This document shows, piece after piece, positions 24,610 through 33,335 of a stretch of DNA of 39,836 nucleotides; the first letter of the stretch is position 1; every line of letters starts with the position of its first letter. The notes under the pieces are model-generated. The model worked only from the letters and a program-made list of their open reading frames with translations. It was not told where the DNA came from and ran no database searches. A program made the position numbers and the translations under genes. This DNA comes from Hungatella sp. UBA5385 (GTDB lineage Bacteria > Bacillota > Clostridia > Lachnospirales > Lachnospiraceae), in NCBI GenBank assembly GCA_002409995.1, contig DHOR01000013.1, forward strand, positions 1-39,836, read 5' to 3'.

Positions 24610-25077
24610 TTATCGCTCTTTGATTGCTCTGATTATCTCCGAAATCATAAAGATTCCAGCTCCCACAATAATAAACATATCTCCCAGATTGAATATAACC
24701 TTCTTCAGCTTCCCATACTGTATACTGAAATAATCCACTACGTAACGCCGCTTAATGCGATCATAGAGATTGCTGATGGCACCTCCCAAAGTAATAGAAA
24801 GAGCCAGCTTTTCAGTAATATGGCCTTTCTTTTGAAGCAGGCATACAAGCATACCGCCTAAAAAGGAAGCAACTGCCAGGGGAACCATTAAAACATACAT
24901 AGGCTGATCCTTTAAAACTCCAAAGGAAAAGCCGGGATTATGGCTTTTATGAAGAGTGATTTTCCCTCCTGTTCCTTCCAGCTCCTTAGGAAAAGAGGCA
25001 TCGTCTTGTTCTTCAATAACCTTTTTTACACATAAGTCTACTGCTGCCAGCAAAATAATCAAACCGATAAATACCAT
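24610..25077 (-). CDS. lspA: Signal peptidase II, divergent form
   Basis: LspA cleaves lipoprotein signal peptides in the membrane after lipidation. Four membrane segments are visible (about residues 1-16, 63-80, 92-106 and 133-150). The first catalytic Asp is in YVVDYF and the second in FNLGD near residue 133. The family normally has GAAF where this one reads GFSFG, and FNxAD where this one reads FNLGD, so it is a diverged member. The ATG at 25077 is preferred because AAGGAG is 11 bases upstream; a GTG four codons earlier would sit on the ribosome site. Its position between clpX and the CNNM gene is unusual. Confidence 0.8.
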   Translation of the reverse strand: MVFIGLIILLAAVDLCVKKVIEEQDDASFPKELEGTGGKITLHKSHNPGFSFGVLKDQPMYVLMVPLAVASFLGGMLVCLLQKKGHITEKLALSITLGGAISNLYDRIKRRYVVDYFSIQYGKLKKVIFNLGDMFIIVGAGIFMISEIIRAIKER

Positions 25078-25125
25078 GACACACCACACTCCTTCCGCCC
25101 TTATTATCTCATGTTACGATGCTTT

Positions 25126-26556
25126 TTATCCTCTCATCTGAATCATAGGACCGCCTCTTTTATCAAGATAGGCTCTTGTTATAACAACGGAACCAATATC
25201 CGGGTCTTTTGGAATTTCATACATAATATCCAACATAAATTCCTCAATAATGGAGCGTAAAGCTCTGGCTCCTGTCTCTTTTTTCATTGCCTGCTCTGCA
25301 ATCCACTCAAGGGCCTCATCTTCAAATACCAGCTTCACCTCGTCAAGCTCCAGCAGTTTGATATACTGCTTTAAAATAGCATTCCTTGGTTCCTTTAAAA
25401 TTCGAACCAGCAATTCCTTTGTTAAGGACTGAAGGGTAACAGTAATAGGCAGACGTCCTAAAAACTCCGGTATCATACCGAATTTTCTCAAATCCTCTGT
25501 AATCACATGGAACAGAATATTCTCATCCTTATCATAACGATCCTTCAGCTCTGCTGAAAATCCAATAGAGGATTTTTCATTAAGCCTCTCTTTAATAATA
25601 TCTTCCAGATCAGGAAATGCTCCGCCACAGATAAAAAGTATATTCTCTGTGCTGACTGTAGTCATAGGTGTAAGGGCATTCTTCTGGTTGGAGCCTACTG
25701 GCACCTCTACATTGCTTCCTTCCAATAGCTTTAACAGCTCCTGCTGCACAGATTCACCGCTTACATCACGGCTATTGGTGTTCTTCTTCTTGGCAATCTT
25801 ATCGATCTCATCAATAAAGATAATCCCCTGCTCCGCTTTTTCCACATCATTATCAGCAGCAGCCAGAAGCTTGGAAACAACACTTTCAATATCATCACCT
25901 ATGTAACCTGCTTCTGTCAGAGAAGTTGCATCTGCAATAGCAATAGGTACATCAAGAAGTCTGGCAAGGGTTTTTACCAGATAGGTCTTACCGCTTCCAG
26001 TAGGTCCAATCATTAAAATGTTAGATTTCTCAATCTGTACACCCTCATCATCTATGATATCTTTATCTGCCAGATAAACTCTCTTATAGTGATTATAAAC
26101 TGCAACAGAAATTGCCTTCTTCGCCTGTTCCTGACCGATTACATAGTCATCCAGCTTATGCTTAATTATATGAGGTGCAGGAATATCCTTCCTGTCCAGC
26201 TTTGGCGTGTTATCTTTTTCAGATCGTTTCTTTATCTTCTGCTTCTTGGGTATCTCTAAATCCTCAGGTTTTAAATTCTCAAAATCGCTGAAATTCATAT
26301 TCATATATGGCATATTCTGAATCTTAGACAGGTCCAGACCGCCCTGTGTTACGGAGTCAAATGCTTTCTGCATACAGTCGTGGCAGAGATTCATCCCTCC
26401 CGGCATTGACACCATGGGACCTGTAATGCTCTCCGGTCTGCGGCAGACATAGCATATCTTCTCGTATTCATCATCATCCTTCTTAGGTTTCTTACTGACA
26501 GAGTCTGAAGAGCCTTCTTTGCTCATGCTCTCTCCCAGAAATTCTTTATCTTCCAA
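25126..26556 (-). CDS. clpX: ATP-dependent protease ATP-binding subunit ClpX
   Basis: ClpX unfolds substrates and feeds them to ClpP. The N-terminal zinc-binding domain has CYVC near residue 35 and CHDC near residue 58. The AAA+ core has GPTGSGKT near residue 183, the pore loop GYIGDD, FIDEIDKI (Walker B), and sensor 2 in GARALRS. The ClpP-contact IGF tripeptide is present in SSIGFSAEL. At 476 residues it is about 50 longer than usual because of an extended charged linker between the two domains. The start is TTG with AAGGAG 8 bases upstream; an ATG ten codons later is also possible. clpP is not in the window. Confidence 0.93.
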   Translation of the reverse strand: MEDKEFLGESMSKEGSSDSVSKKPKKDDDEYEKICYVCRRPESITGPMVSMPGGMNLCHDCMQKAFDSVTQGGLDLSKIQNMPYMNMNFSDFENLKPEDLEIPKKQKIKKRSEKDNTPKLDRKDIPAPHIIKHKLDDYVIGQEQAKKAISVAVYNHYKRVYLADKDIIDDEGVQIEKSNILMIGPTGSGKTYLVKTLARLLDVPIAIADATSLTEAGYIGDDIESVVSKLLAAADNDVEKAEQGIIFIDEIDKIAKKKNTNSRDVSGESVQQELLKLLEGSNVEVPVGSNQKNALTPMTTVSTENILFICGGAFPDLEDIIKERLNEKSSIGFSAELKDRYDKDENILFHVITEDLRKFGMIPEFLGRLPITVTLQSLTKELLVRILKEPRNAILKQYIKLLELDEVKLVFEDEALEWIAEQAMKKETGARALRSIIEEFMLDIMYEIPKDPDIGSVVITRAYLDKRGGPMIQMRG

Positions 26557-26607
26557 AATATAATCTCCTTCTTTAATAGCTCATTATTCTATGCAGCATA
26601 CTTAATT

Positions 26608-26636
26608 ATTATAAAGCATTTATCTTTCACCTACAA
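26608..26636 (-). promoter_or_regulatory. Promoter of clpX-lspA-CNNM
   Basis: Minus-strand TTGTAG (26636-26631), 17-base spacer, TATAAT (26613-26608). Confidence 0.7.
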
Positions 26637-26669
26637 GTGCAGCGGGTAAATTTAGATTTTTTTAAGAAT

Positions 26670-26740
26670 AATAAAGAGCAGCAGTTCTGCTATAAAGCTG
26701 ATTTTTTCATCTGCTTTATGCAAAACCGCTGCCCTTTACT
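26670..26740 (-). terminator. Terminator of the HtrA gene
   Basis: A long imperfect stem (26670-26698 with 26713-26740) lies 19 bases after the stop and is followed by TTATTCTTAAAAAAA on the minus strand. Confidence 0.75.
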
Positions 26741-26758
26741 GCTATAGATTGAAAAAAC

Positions 26759-28288
26759 TTACTGTTGTACAGTTTCCTCAGGCTCAACAGGCTTGGTATC
26801 CAGTGTAATATCAACATTACGTTCTACATATTGACCATTTTCCAGAGACTGGACAGTTATTGTCACTGTAGATCCGCCTTCATAATATCTCATCATGCTG
26901 GACAAATCATCATAAGTAGTAATATTTCGCCCGTCAAATTTGGTAATGATATCTTTTTCTCTTAAATCTGATTTGGAAGCTGCTCCGCCTTCTACAATCC
27001 GATAGATAAATACACCCTGAGGCATATCCAGCTGCTGGCTGGTTATAGCGTCAATATTCTTACACTGAATGCCTAAATATCCCTGCTTATTTTCCTCTAC
27101 CTTATCCTTTGTAGAAAGTGTATTAATTATATCCTGAACCTTAGAAATAGGAATTGCATATCCCATACCTTCAACTTCTGTAGAAGAATATTTTGCTGAG
27201 TTGATGCCGATTACTTCACCCTTCATATTCAAAAGTGCACCACCACTGTTACCTGGATTAATGGCTGCATCTGTCTGCATTAAGTTTCTGCTTGCACCAT
27301 CCTCTGTCTGTACAGTACGATCCAGCGCGCTGATATAACCAACTGTAACCGACTGTCCATAGCCCAGTGCATTACCGATGGCAATTACACCCTGACCAAC
27401 CTTTATATTGTCAGAATTTCCAAGGGTGGCAACTGCAATCTGATCCAGTGTCTCAGAAGGAATACTGGATAAAGGCACTGTAATGACTGCCAGATCACTA
27501 CCTGTATCATTTCCCTTAATAGAGGCATCAACAATAGTCTGATCAATAAAAGCAACCTTCAGCTCTTCTGCCCCCTGAACCACATGGTTATTGGTTACAA
27601 TCAGCAGCTCATCATCTGTTTTTCCTACAATAAATCCGGAACCGCTGCCTTCGCCTTCCCTCTGCATAGGTCCAAACCAGGTCTGGCTTTCATAAATTAC
27701 TTTGCTGCTAATAGCAACTACTGATGGCATAGCCTTGTCAACAATATCGGAAACATCCATATTGGTATTGATGATCGGTGCAATTACATTATTATTGTCT
27801 GCATTTGTTACAGCTTCGGTTGTTGGAACAGTTTCTGTCTGAGCGATTTCCACTGTTTCTTCTCCGCCGTACTTATCAGCAACCCAGTTAACTCCTACCA
27901 TAGTGCTGCCTGCAACTATGCCGAAAACCAGTGCTCCTGCAACCAGCCCTGCTGCTCTCTTAAAAAAGCCTCCAGATGGTTTTTTCTTTGGTTCGTCCGG
28001 AATATAATTCTGTTGTGCCATTCTCTGATTATAGCTCTGCTGATAATGTGGAATATCATACTGGCCGCTATAAGGATTACGATTTGGCTGATTGGGCTGA
28101 GACTGATTGGGCTGAGACTGATTATAACCACTCTCCTGATAGCTGTTTTCCTCTCTATAACTGTTATCAGCTGCTTTATTTACTTCTTCTGGCTTTGGAT
28201 CTGACATCACAAAATTAGTACCATTGGTTTCTTCTTTATGTGTTTCAGGATTTACGCCAAGGTCATTATCTTTGTTTTCATCATACAT
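26759..28288 (-). CDS. htrA: HtrA/DegP-type membrane-anchored serine protease
   Basis: HtrA proteases degrade misfolded proteins outside the membrane. The 509-residue protein has a polar, Gln/Asn/Ser-rich cytoplasmic N-terminus (about 1-105, with repeated QPNQSQPNQ), one membrane segment (about 108-132), a trypsin-like domain with catalytic His in NNHVV, Asp in GSDLAVI and Ser in NPGNSGGAL, and one C-terminal PDZ domain (YLGIQCKNIDA, KEDIITKFDGR-like region). This is the Gram-positive one-pass, one-PDZ form. The ribosome site is AAAGGGG. A direct-repeat operator precedes it, suggesting stress control by a response regulator. Confidence 0.93.
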   Translation of the reverse strand: MYDENKDNDLGVNPETHKEETNGTNFVMSDPKPEEVNKAADNSYREENSYQESGYNQSQPNQSQPNQPNRNPYSGQYDIPHYQQSYNQRMAQQNYIPDEPKKKPSGGFFKRAAGLVAGALVFGIVAGSTMVGVNWVADKYGGEETVEIAQTETVPTTEAVTNADNNNVIAPIINTNMDVSDIVDKAMPSVVAISSKVIYESQTWFGPMQREGEGSGSGFIVGKTDDELLIVTNNHVVQGAEELKVAFIDQTIVDASIKGNDTGSDLAVITVPLSSIPSETLDQIAVATLGNSDNIKVGQGVIAIGNALGYGQSVTVGYISALDRTVQTEDGASRNLMQTDAAINPGNSGGALLNMKGEVIGINSAKYSSTEVEGMGYAIPISKVQDIINTLSTKDKVEENKQGYLGIQCKNIDAITSQQLDMPQGVFIYRIVEGGAASKSDLREKDIITKFDGRNITTYDDLSSMMRYYEGGSTVTITVQSLENGQYVERNVDITLDTKPVEPEETVQQ

Positions 28289-28336
28289 AAGATCTATCCC
28301 CTTTCCTGTTTTTCTTTTAATTCTTATGTTAATTGA

Positions 28337-28367
28337 AGTTTATCAGGGAATTGTGACTATTTTGTGA
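28337..28367 (-). promoter_or_regulatory. htrA promoter with 11-base-spaced direct repeats
   Basis: The minus-strand -10 is TAAACT (28342-28337); the -35 region is poor (ACAAAA). Direct repeats TTGTGA at 28351-28356 and 28362-28367 (plus strand) start 11 bases apart and cover the -35; a third, ATGTGA, is at 28384, exactly 22 bases on. One-turn-spaced repeats are typical of OmpR/PhoB-type response regulators. The rest of 28289-28505 shows nothing else. Confidence 0.55.
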
Positions 28368-28505
28368 TAAAAATATATTGAATATGTGAAAACATGTATT
28401 ACTAAAGAATATCTTCCGCAGCGGCATATTACGTATTTTATGAGTTACTAATAATTTTCATAGCTGTAATTTGTTCCTTAGATTCTTCCCATAATAAGCA
28501 GACAA

Positions 28506-28554
28506 AAAAATGGATAGAGGGTATGCAAATATTGCATACCCTCTATCCATTTTT
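28506..28554 (-). terminator. Terminator of the LCP gene, perfect 23-bp stem
   Basis: A perfect stem (28506-28528 with 28532-28554) with a 3-base loop and A/T runs at both ends, 19 bases past the LCP stop. Confidence 0.95.
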
Positions 28555-28573
28555 AATCCAACTTATATCTTTC

Positions 28574-30778
28574 TTAAGCTGCCCCCGGCGCTGCCACTAC
28601 CGGAATATCGTCTGCTGCCGTTGTTCCGGGCTGAACCACTGAACCTGGTTGAACTCCAGATGTCCCTGAATGTGCAGATGTAGTTTCCGGGCTGCTTCCC
28701 GGACCTGCTGGCGCTGTAGTAGGAGCTGTTGGTTCAATGGCAGATGAAGATTCCTCAGGAGCTCTGGTTGGGGATACTCCAGGGCCTGTATTTCCAGTAT
28801 CATCTGTAGGCTCCGTCATTCCGCCAGGATAGATTCCACCCGGCTTCGTCTCACCTGGTTTTGACTCTCCTGGTCTGGTCTCTCCTGGTTTTGTTTCTCC
28901 AGGTCTGGACTCTCCAGGTCTCGTTTCTCCCGGTCTGGTCTCTCCAGGCTTTGTTTCTCCGGGTTTGGTTTCTCCCGGTCTGGTCTCTCCCGGTTTTGTT
29001 GTACCCGGACCTCCATATTCGCCGTCAGTTCCCGTTTCTATAGGATTGCCATACTCATCAGTCTCTTCAAATGTAACTTTTGAGCCTGACTCATATTCTT
29101 TTGTCTCTTTTGTTTCATCTTTATCAGAAACAGTTGTCTCCTTAACAATGTCTTCATCTGTTCCCTTACCTGTGCCGGTTACCTTCTTATACATTCCAGA
29201 ATCAGCAGCAATCTTAGCACTGATTTTCTTCACTGTATCGGAAGCTTTGTGTTCCTCACTTCCATACAGAAACTTATGTAACTCTACCACATTGCTTTCA
29301 AGTGTCTGAGGAATTACACAGTCACCCTTTCCCACTAAAACCACAGGTTTTTGAGAAAACGGAAAACCTGAAGACTCTCCCATATGATATTTGTTCATAT
29401 CAAGAAGTAATTCTGTAAAATCACCAAGAGTCAGGTTAGTACCTACCTGCTCCAGTTCAAGCATAACCATGGCATTTAACTTGGCAAGATCAGTCTTTTT
29501 TACCTTTTCAAACGCTTTCTCAATTACCAATCGCTGACGCTGAGTACGAGCAAAATCATCATCCATCAGACGAAGACGTCCATAGGCAACTGCCTGAACA
29601 CCGTCCAAATGCTGCATACCCGCTGATTTTAGATGCACAGACGGAACTCCTGTCTTCTCTACTGTTTCTGTAATAAATGAATTAATATAGGCGAATTCAC
29701 GTTTCGTAATCTCTATATCAATTCCATTGACCATATTAATGCCATCTGCAACTGCCTTCCAGTTAAAGGTTATAAACTCTTCAATATCCAAATCCAGATT
29801 CCGGTTTATTGCTGCAAGCGCCTGTTCCGGACCTCCAGTGGAATAGGCGGAGTTGATCTTATTATAGGTTCCATTTGTATTGGTATTCAAATAGGTATCT
29901 CTGTATACAGATACCAGTTTGATCTCTCCTGTCTCACGGTTAATATTGCAAAGCATAATAACGTCTGCATTGGTACCTTTTCCTACGTTACCATCCCGGC
30001 TGTCCACGCCAAATATGGCAATGGTACGATAGCCTGTCATATGTTCCCGCACCTCGGGATTAATATTGTCATTTTTTATTGCTTTTTCATTTACTTCAGG
30101 TCTCTGGACAGTTGCATTAATTTTAGCCACATAAGCATAAGCAAATATAAAGGCAAGTGTAAATACCTCTGCAACAGCCATAACAATAAAACGCTTGGTC
30201 TTACGGCCTTTGGCGTTCATTGCTTCTGATCTGCTGTTTGAACGAAGAGCAGTCTCTCTTCTTCCGGTTCTGGCTATGTCAGAATTTCTGGTATTATCGG
30301 CATTTCTGACATTATCGGCATTTCTGACATTATCGGCATTTCTCGCTCTGCTTCTGGCTGTTGGCTGCCTTTCTTCAGCAGCAGAACGTCTCCTTGCTGT
30401 TGCTGAACCGGCTGCTGCAGTTCTTGTTGCTGAGCCGGTTGCTGCAGACCTTGACGCTGTGCCGACTGATGCAGAACTGGTTGCTGCTGAACTGTCAGCT
30501 GCTGTTTTGGAACCGGAAGGTTTCCTTCCTGAAGTCTTTCTTCTCGAAGTCCCTCTGTTTTGTACTGGTATGTCTAAGTTTCCATTATATTCATCGTACA
30601 TGGGATTTTCATAATCATCATCCAGATAATAATCTTCCTCATATGGATCGGGTTCTGACTGAGACGCACGTTTTACAGACGATTTACCGACAGCAGAACC
30701 ATTTTCAATTTTTCTCGCCCTGCTTCTTCCTTTTCCGGTTTGAGTGCGGTCTAATTCATCATCAAATTCATCTCTCAT
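28574..30778 (-). CDS. LytR-CpsA-Psr (LCP) cell-wall glycopolymer ligase with repeat tails
   Basis: LCP proteins transfer lipid-linked polysaccharides or teichoic acids to peptidoglycan. The 734-residue protein has a long charged, Ser/Ala-rich cytoplasmic N-terminus (about 1-192), one membrane helix (about 195-218) and the extracellular LCP domain (about 245-480), with GVDSRDGNVGKGTNADVIM, SVYRDTYL, and a DFARTQRQRLVIEK segment giving the conserved Arg residues that bind pyrophosphate lipids. After about 600 come 11 copies of a PGET(K/R) pentapeptide (592-645) and a Pro/Thr/Ser tail. It is the last gene of the polysaccharide block, 43 bases after the sugar transferase. Confidence 0.9.
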   Translation of the reverse strand: MRDEFDDELDRTQTGKGRSRARKIENGSAVGKSSVKRASQSEPDPYEEDYYLDDDYENPMYDEYNGNLDIPVQNRGTSRRKTSGRKPSGSKTAADSSAATSSASVGTASRSAATGSATRTAAAGSATARRRSAAEERQPTARSRARNADNVRNADNVRNADNTRNSDIARTGRRETALRSNSRSEAMNAKGRKTKRFIVMAVAEVFTLAFIFAYAYVAKINATVQRPEVNEKAIKNDNINPEVREHMTGYRTIAIFGVDSRDGNVGKGTNADVIMLCNINRETGEIKLVSVYRDTYLNTNTNGTYNKINSAYSTGGPEQALAAINRNLDLDIEEFITFNWKAVADGINMVNGIDIEITKREFAYINSFITETVEKTGVPSVHLKSAGMQHLDGVQAVAYGRLRLMDDDFARTQRQRLVIEKAFEKVKKTDLAKLNAMVMLELEQVGTNLTLGDFTELLLDMNKYHMGESSGFPFSQKPVVLVGKGDCVIPQTLESNVVELHKFLYGSEEHKASDTVKKISAKIAADSGMYKKVTGTGKGTDEDIVKETTVSDKDETKETKEYESGSKVTFEETDEYGNPIETGTDGEYGGPGTTKPGETRPGETKPGETKPGETRPGETRPGESRPGETKPGETRPGESKPGETKPGGIYPGGMTEPTDDTGNTGPGVSPTRAPEESSSAIEPTAPTTAPAGPGSSPETTSAHSGTSGVQPGSVVQPGTTAADDIPVVAAPGAA
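28845..29005 (-). repeat. 15-base repeats encoding PGET(K/R) units in the LCP gene
   Basis: About eleven 15-base units encode PGETR, PGETK, PGESR or PGESK in tandem. The unit keeps the frame, so copy-number change would change only the length of the extracellular tail. Confidence 0.9.
30283..30342 (-). repeat. 18-base repeats in the LCP cytoplasmic N-terminus
   Basis: The 18-base unit CATTTCTGACATTATCGG (plus strand) is repeated about three times and encodes NADNVR in the minus-strand frame. It keeps the frame. Confidence 0.85.
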
Positions 30779-30821
30779 TTACTTAACCTCATCCTTAATC
30801 GCGTCATACGAGCCCCTTTGC

Positions 30822-32240
30822 TCAGTATGCATTTTTATTAATAAAACCTTTAAATACAGTTAAAAATAGTATTTTAAAGTCAAATCCTAATGTCCAGTTC
30901 TCAATATAATAGAGATCATGGTCAATTCTCTTAGTTATAGAAGTGTCTCCACGATATCCGTTAACCTGAGCCCACCCTGTAATTCCTGGGCGAACCTGGT
31001 GTTTAATCATATACCTTGGAATCTCTTCCTTAAATTTCTCAACAAACAACGGACGCTCTGGTCTTGGACCTACAAGGCTCATATCCCCCATAAGCACATT
31101 AACAAACTGAGGCATCTCATCAATACTGGTCTTTCTGATAAATCGTCCCACAGGAGTCACACGGGAATCATTGGGTGTGGTCCATTTCTTCTTCTCTTCT
31201 GAAGGGGACTGGGTTACCATGGAACGAAATTTATACATCTTAAATGGCTTGTTATGAAGTCCGATTCTCTCCTGACTATAGATCAGCGGTCCTGGAGAAG
31301 TCAGCTTAATAAGAGCTGCAGTAAGCAGCATAACAGGAGAAAATATAATAAGGGCAACAAAGGCACCTATAATATCCATCCCGCGTTTCAAAAAAGCATT
31401 TAATGAATCAGTCAAAGGAACTCGCCTGATATTTACAACAGGAAGCCCCTGTAAATCCTCTATATAAGGCACCGTGGGAATTATATTATTATAATCAGGA
31501 ATAAATTTTGTGTGAACTCCTGACTTTTCACAGGTAGCAACAATTTTCTCCAAATTGGCATATTCATTGATACTTAAGGTAATTGCGATTTCATCAAGAG
31601 AATTATAATCAAGAATCTCAGCTAAATCCTTTATCTTGCCAATGACACGAATATCTTTATATCCAGTGCCCCATTCCTTAGAATCGTCTAAAATACCCTT
31701 TACCTGATATCCCCACTCGGGATTCATATTGACTCTGTCTATAAAACCCTCTGCTGCACGACTGTAACCAATGAGCAGAATGTGCTTCTGATTGTATCCC
31801 TTTGAGCGTACTGAGCGAAGCACTGTACGAATTACATTCCGCTCCAGAGTCTGCACTACAATATTAGTTGCACAGAAATAAAATACCATTCTGTTGGAAT
31901 AATTGAAAAAGTATGGATTCTTCTTCAGCAGAGTCAGGATCATTGTAAACAGCAGGATACCAAGTAAGTTAGCCTTGCATATATTTGCAAATTCATACCT
32001 TCTCTGCTGAACCCGTTTCGGTGTATATAAATGAAAGATTCCATATAAAAACAGATATAAAGGTACAATGATCACTAGTACCACAAAATAGTATTGAGGT
32101 GCCAGCACCTGCTTATAAGGGCTGAATATCCGATTGCCTAGTATAAGAAATAACCAGGACAAAGTATAGGATGTGATGATTACCAACCCATCCAATACGA
32201 TATGAAACCCATTCAGTTTTTTCTGATTATCCTTTATCAT
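30822..32240 (-). CDS. Polyprenyl-phosphate sugar phosphotransferase (WcaJ-like)
   Basis: This integral membrane enzyme starts glycan assembly by moving a sugar phosphate (often glucose-1-phosphate) onto undecaprenyl phosphate. An N-terminal membrane region with four or five helices (about residues 7-125) is followed by a Rossmann-like CoA-binding_3 domain (about 150-270) and the C-terminal bacterial sugar transferase domain beginning KRGMDIIGAFVALIIFSP, with the conserved ERIGLHNKPFKMYKFRSM, SIDEMPQFVNVLMGDMSLVGPRPE and PGITGWAQVNG. The ATG at 32240 is chosen because the longer GTG frame lacks a good ribosome site. The sugar is not decided by sequence. Confidence 0.92.
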   Translation of the reverse strand: MIKDNQKKLNGFHIVLDGLVIITSYTLSWLFLILGNRIFSPYKQVLAPQYYFVVLVIIVPLYLFLYGIFHLYTPKRVQQRRYEFANICKANLLGILLFTMILTLLKKNPYFFNYSNRMVFYFCATNIVVQTLERNVIRTVLRSVRSKGYNQKHILLIGYSRAAEGFIDRVNMNPEWGYQVKGILDDSKEWGTGYKDIRVIGKIKDLAEILDYNSLDEIAITLSINEYANLEKIVATCEKSGVHTKFIPDYNNIIPTVPYIEDLQGLPVVNIRRVPLTDSLNAFLKRGMDIIGAFVALIIFSPVMLLTAALIKLTSPGPLIYSQERIGLHNKPFKMYKFRSMVTQSPSEEKKKWTTPNDSRVTPVGRFIRKTSIDEMPQFVNVLMGDMSLVGPRPERPLFVEKFKEEIPRYMIKHQVRPGITGWAQVNGYRGDTSITKRIDHDLYYIENWTLGFDFKILFLTVFKGFINKNAY

Positions 32241-32304
32241 AGCAGCAATACCTTTCAAGAATACCACCACAAGGGGTACTATAATTCCATGATAATTCCC
32301 GTAT

Positions 32305-32333
32305 ATTATACATGATCTGTCAATATGATTCCA
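32305..32333 (-). promoter_or_regulatory. Possible internal promoter for sugar transferase-LCP
   Basis: Minus-strand TGGAAT (32333-32328), 17-base spacer, TATAAT (32310-32305). It would allow the last two genes to be expressed separately from the rest of the block. Confidence 0.5.
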
Positions 32334-32344
32334 TTAAAATTTTC

Positions 32345-33334
32345 TTAAATCGCCGTAAGCTTTCTTACTTGTCTCTTCAGAAACTCCCATGTATACAGGA
32401 AGGTTCCGGCTATAAGTTCCCATTCTATTTGGATGTAATTCCCTAAATGAGAGGGCTTAAATTTGACCTTTTTCGTCTTTCCAACAGTTTTAACGCCTTC
32501 CTTCATTCCCTCAATATAGTCTTTCCCAAATCCAATTTTCCGGAAAAAGAGATATTTGATCCCTGTTCCCAAAAGTATGGGAAACCCATTGAGAAGCAGC
32601 TGAAACAATGGCATATTTTTATAATTCAAATAGATATTATTACGGGCTGCCAATTTTACCTTAAATGAATTATATTTGGAACCGCTGGTTCCGCTTCCCA
32701 CATGATATACAACAGCAGTTGGGCAATAGACGTTGTCATAGCCATGAATCCTTGCCCTGTAGCCAACATCCAGATCTTCCAGATAGGCAAAATGAGACTC
32801 ATCAAAATATCCGATCTTTTCAAAAACTTCTCTTCTGTAAATGCCTGCACCTGCACAGGTTGAGAATATACGTCGGGGTTTTGTATAACCAGAGCTTTTC
32901 TGCCCTACTCCCCTTTGAAATGCCCAGCCAAGAACAGTATACATATCCCCGGCATCGTCCATCAGCTCTTTATGATACAGCTGAATCATTTTACTGCTTG
33001 CCGAAAATATCTTCGGAGATGTTTCCATCATCCGCACCATTTCTTTTACATAATCCTTTTCAGGTTCTGTATCATTGTTCAGCAAAATTACATAGGGAGT
33101 AAGTGCTGCCTTAATTCCCACATTAACAGCTCCTGAAAAGCCTGTGTTATCAGCAAGGAAAATGGAAGGAATCCCATGTTCCTTCAGCCACTCCACACTT
33201 CCGTCTGTAGAACCATTGTCTACTACCAGAATATCATAATTTTTATAGCTCTGCTTTTCCAAAGCAGCAAAACAGGGTTCCATAAAAATTAAACCATTGT
33301 AATTTGGAATAATTATGGTTACTTTCTTCTCCAT
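32345..33334 (-). CDS. Glycosyltransferase family 2 (rhamnosyltransferase-like)
   Basis: A cytoplasmic GT-A glycosyltransferase of about 329 residues. The N-terminus VTIIIPNYNGLIFMEPC, DILVVDNGSTDGSVEWL, NTGFSGAVNVGI and LLNNDTEPE (the DxD-equivalent for metal and nucleotide sugar) are typical of the GT2 family, and EDLDVGYRARIHGY near residue 200 carries the acceptor-side acidic residues. A hydrophobic segment near residue 250 could attach it to the membrane. The ATG at 33334 follows the upstream stop by one base (TAACATG), with GAGG 8 bases before it. The donor is likely a dTDP- or UDP-sugar; not resolvable here. Confidence 0.88.
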   Translation of the reverse strand: MEKKVTIIIPNYNGLIFMEPCFAALEKQSYKNYDILVVDNGSTDGSVEWLKEHGIPSIFLADNTGFSGAVNVGIKAALTPYVILLNNDTEPEKDYVKEMVRMMETSPKIFSASSKMIQLYHKELMDDAGDMYTVLGWAFQRGVGQKSSGYTKPRRIFSTCAGAGIYRREVFEKIGYFDESHFAYLEDLDVGYRARIHGYDNVYCPTAVVYHVGSGTSGSKYNSFKVKLAARNNIYLNYKNMPLFQLLLNGFPILLGTGIKYLFFRKIGFGKDYIEGMKEGVKTVGKTKKVKFKPSHLGNYIQIEWELIAGTFLYTWEFLKRQVRKLTAI

Positions 33335-33335
33335 G

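Noticed and set aside
32305..32320. TTGACA seven bases before TATAAT on the minus strand
   Set aside because: Spacing is far too short for a sigma-A promoter; the TGGAAT-17-TATAAT reading was kept instead at low confidence.
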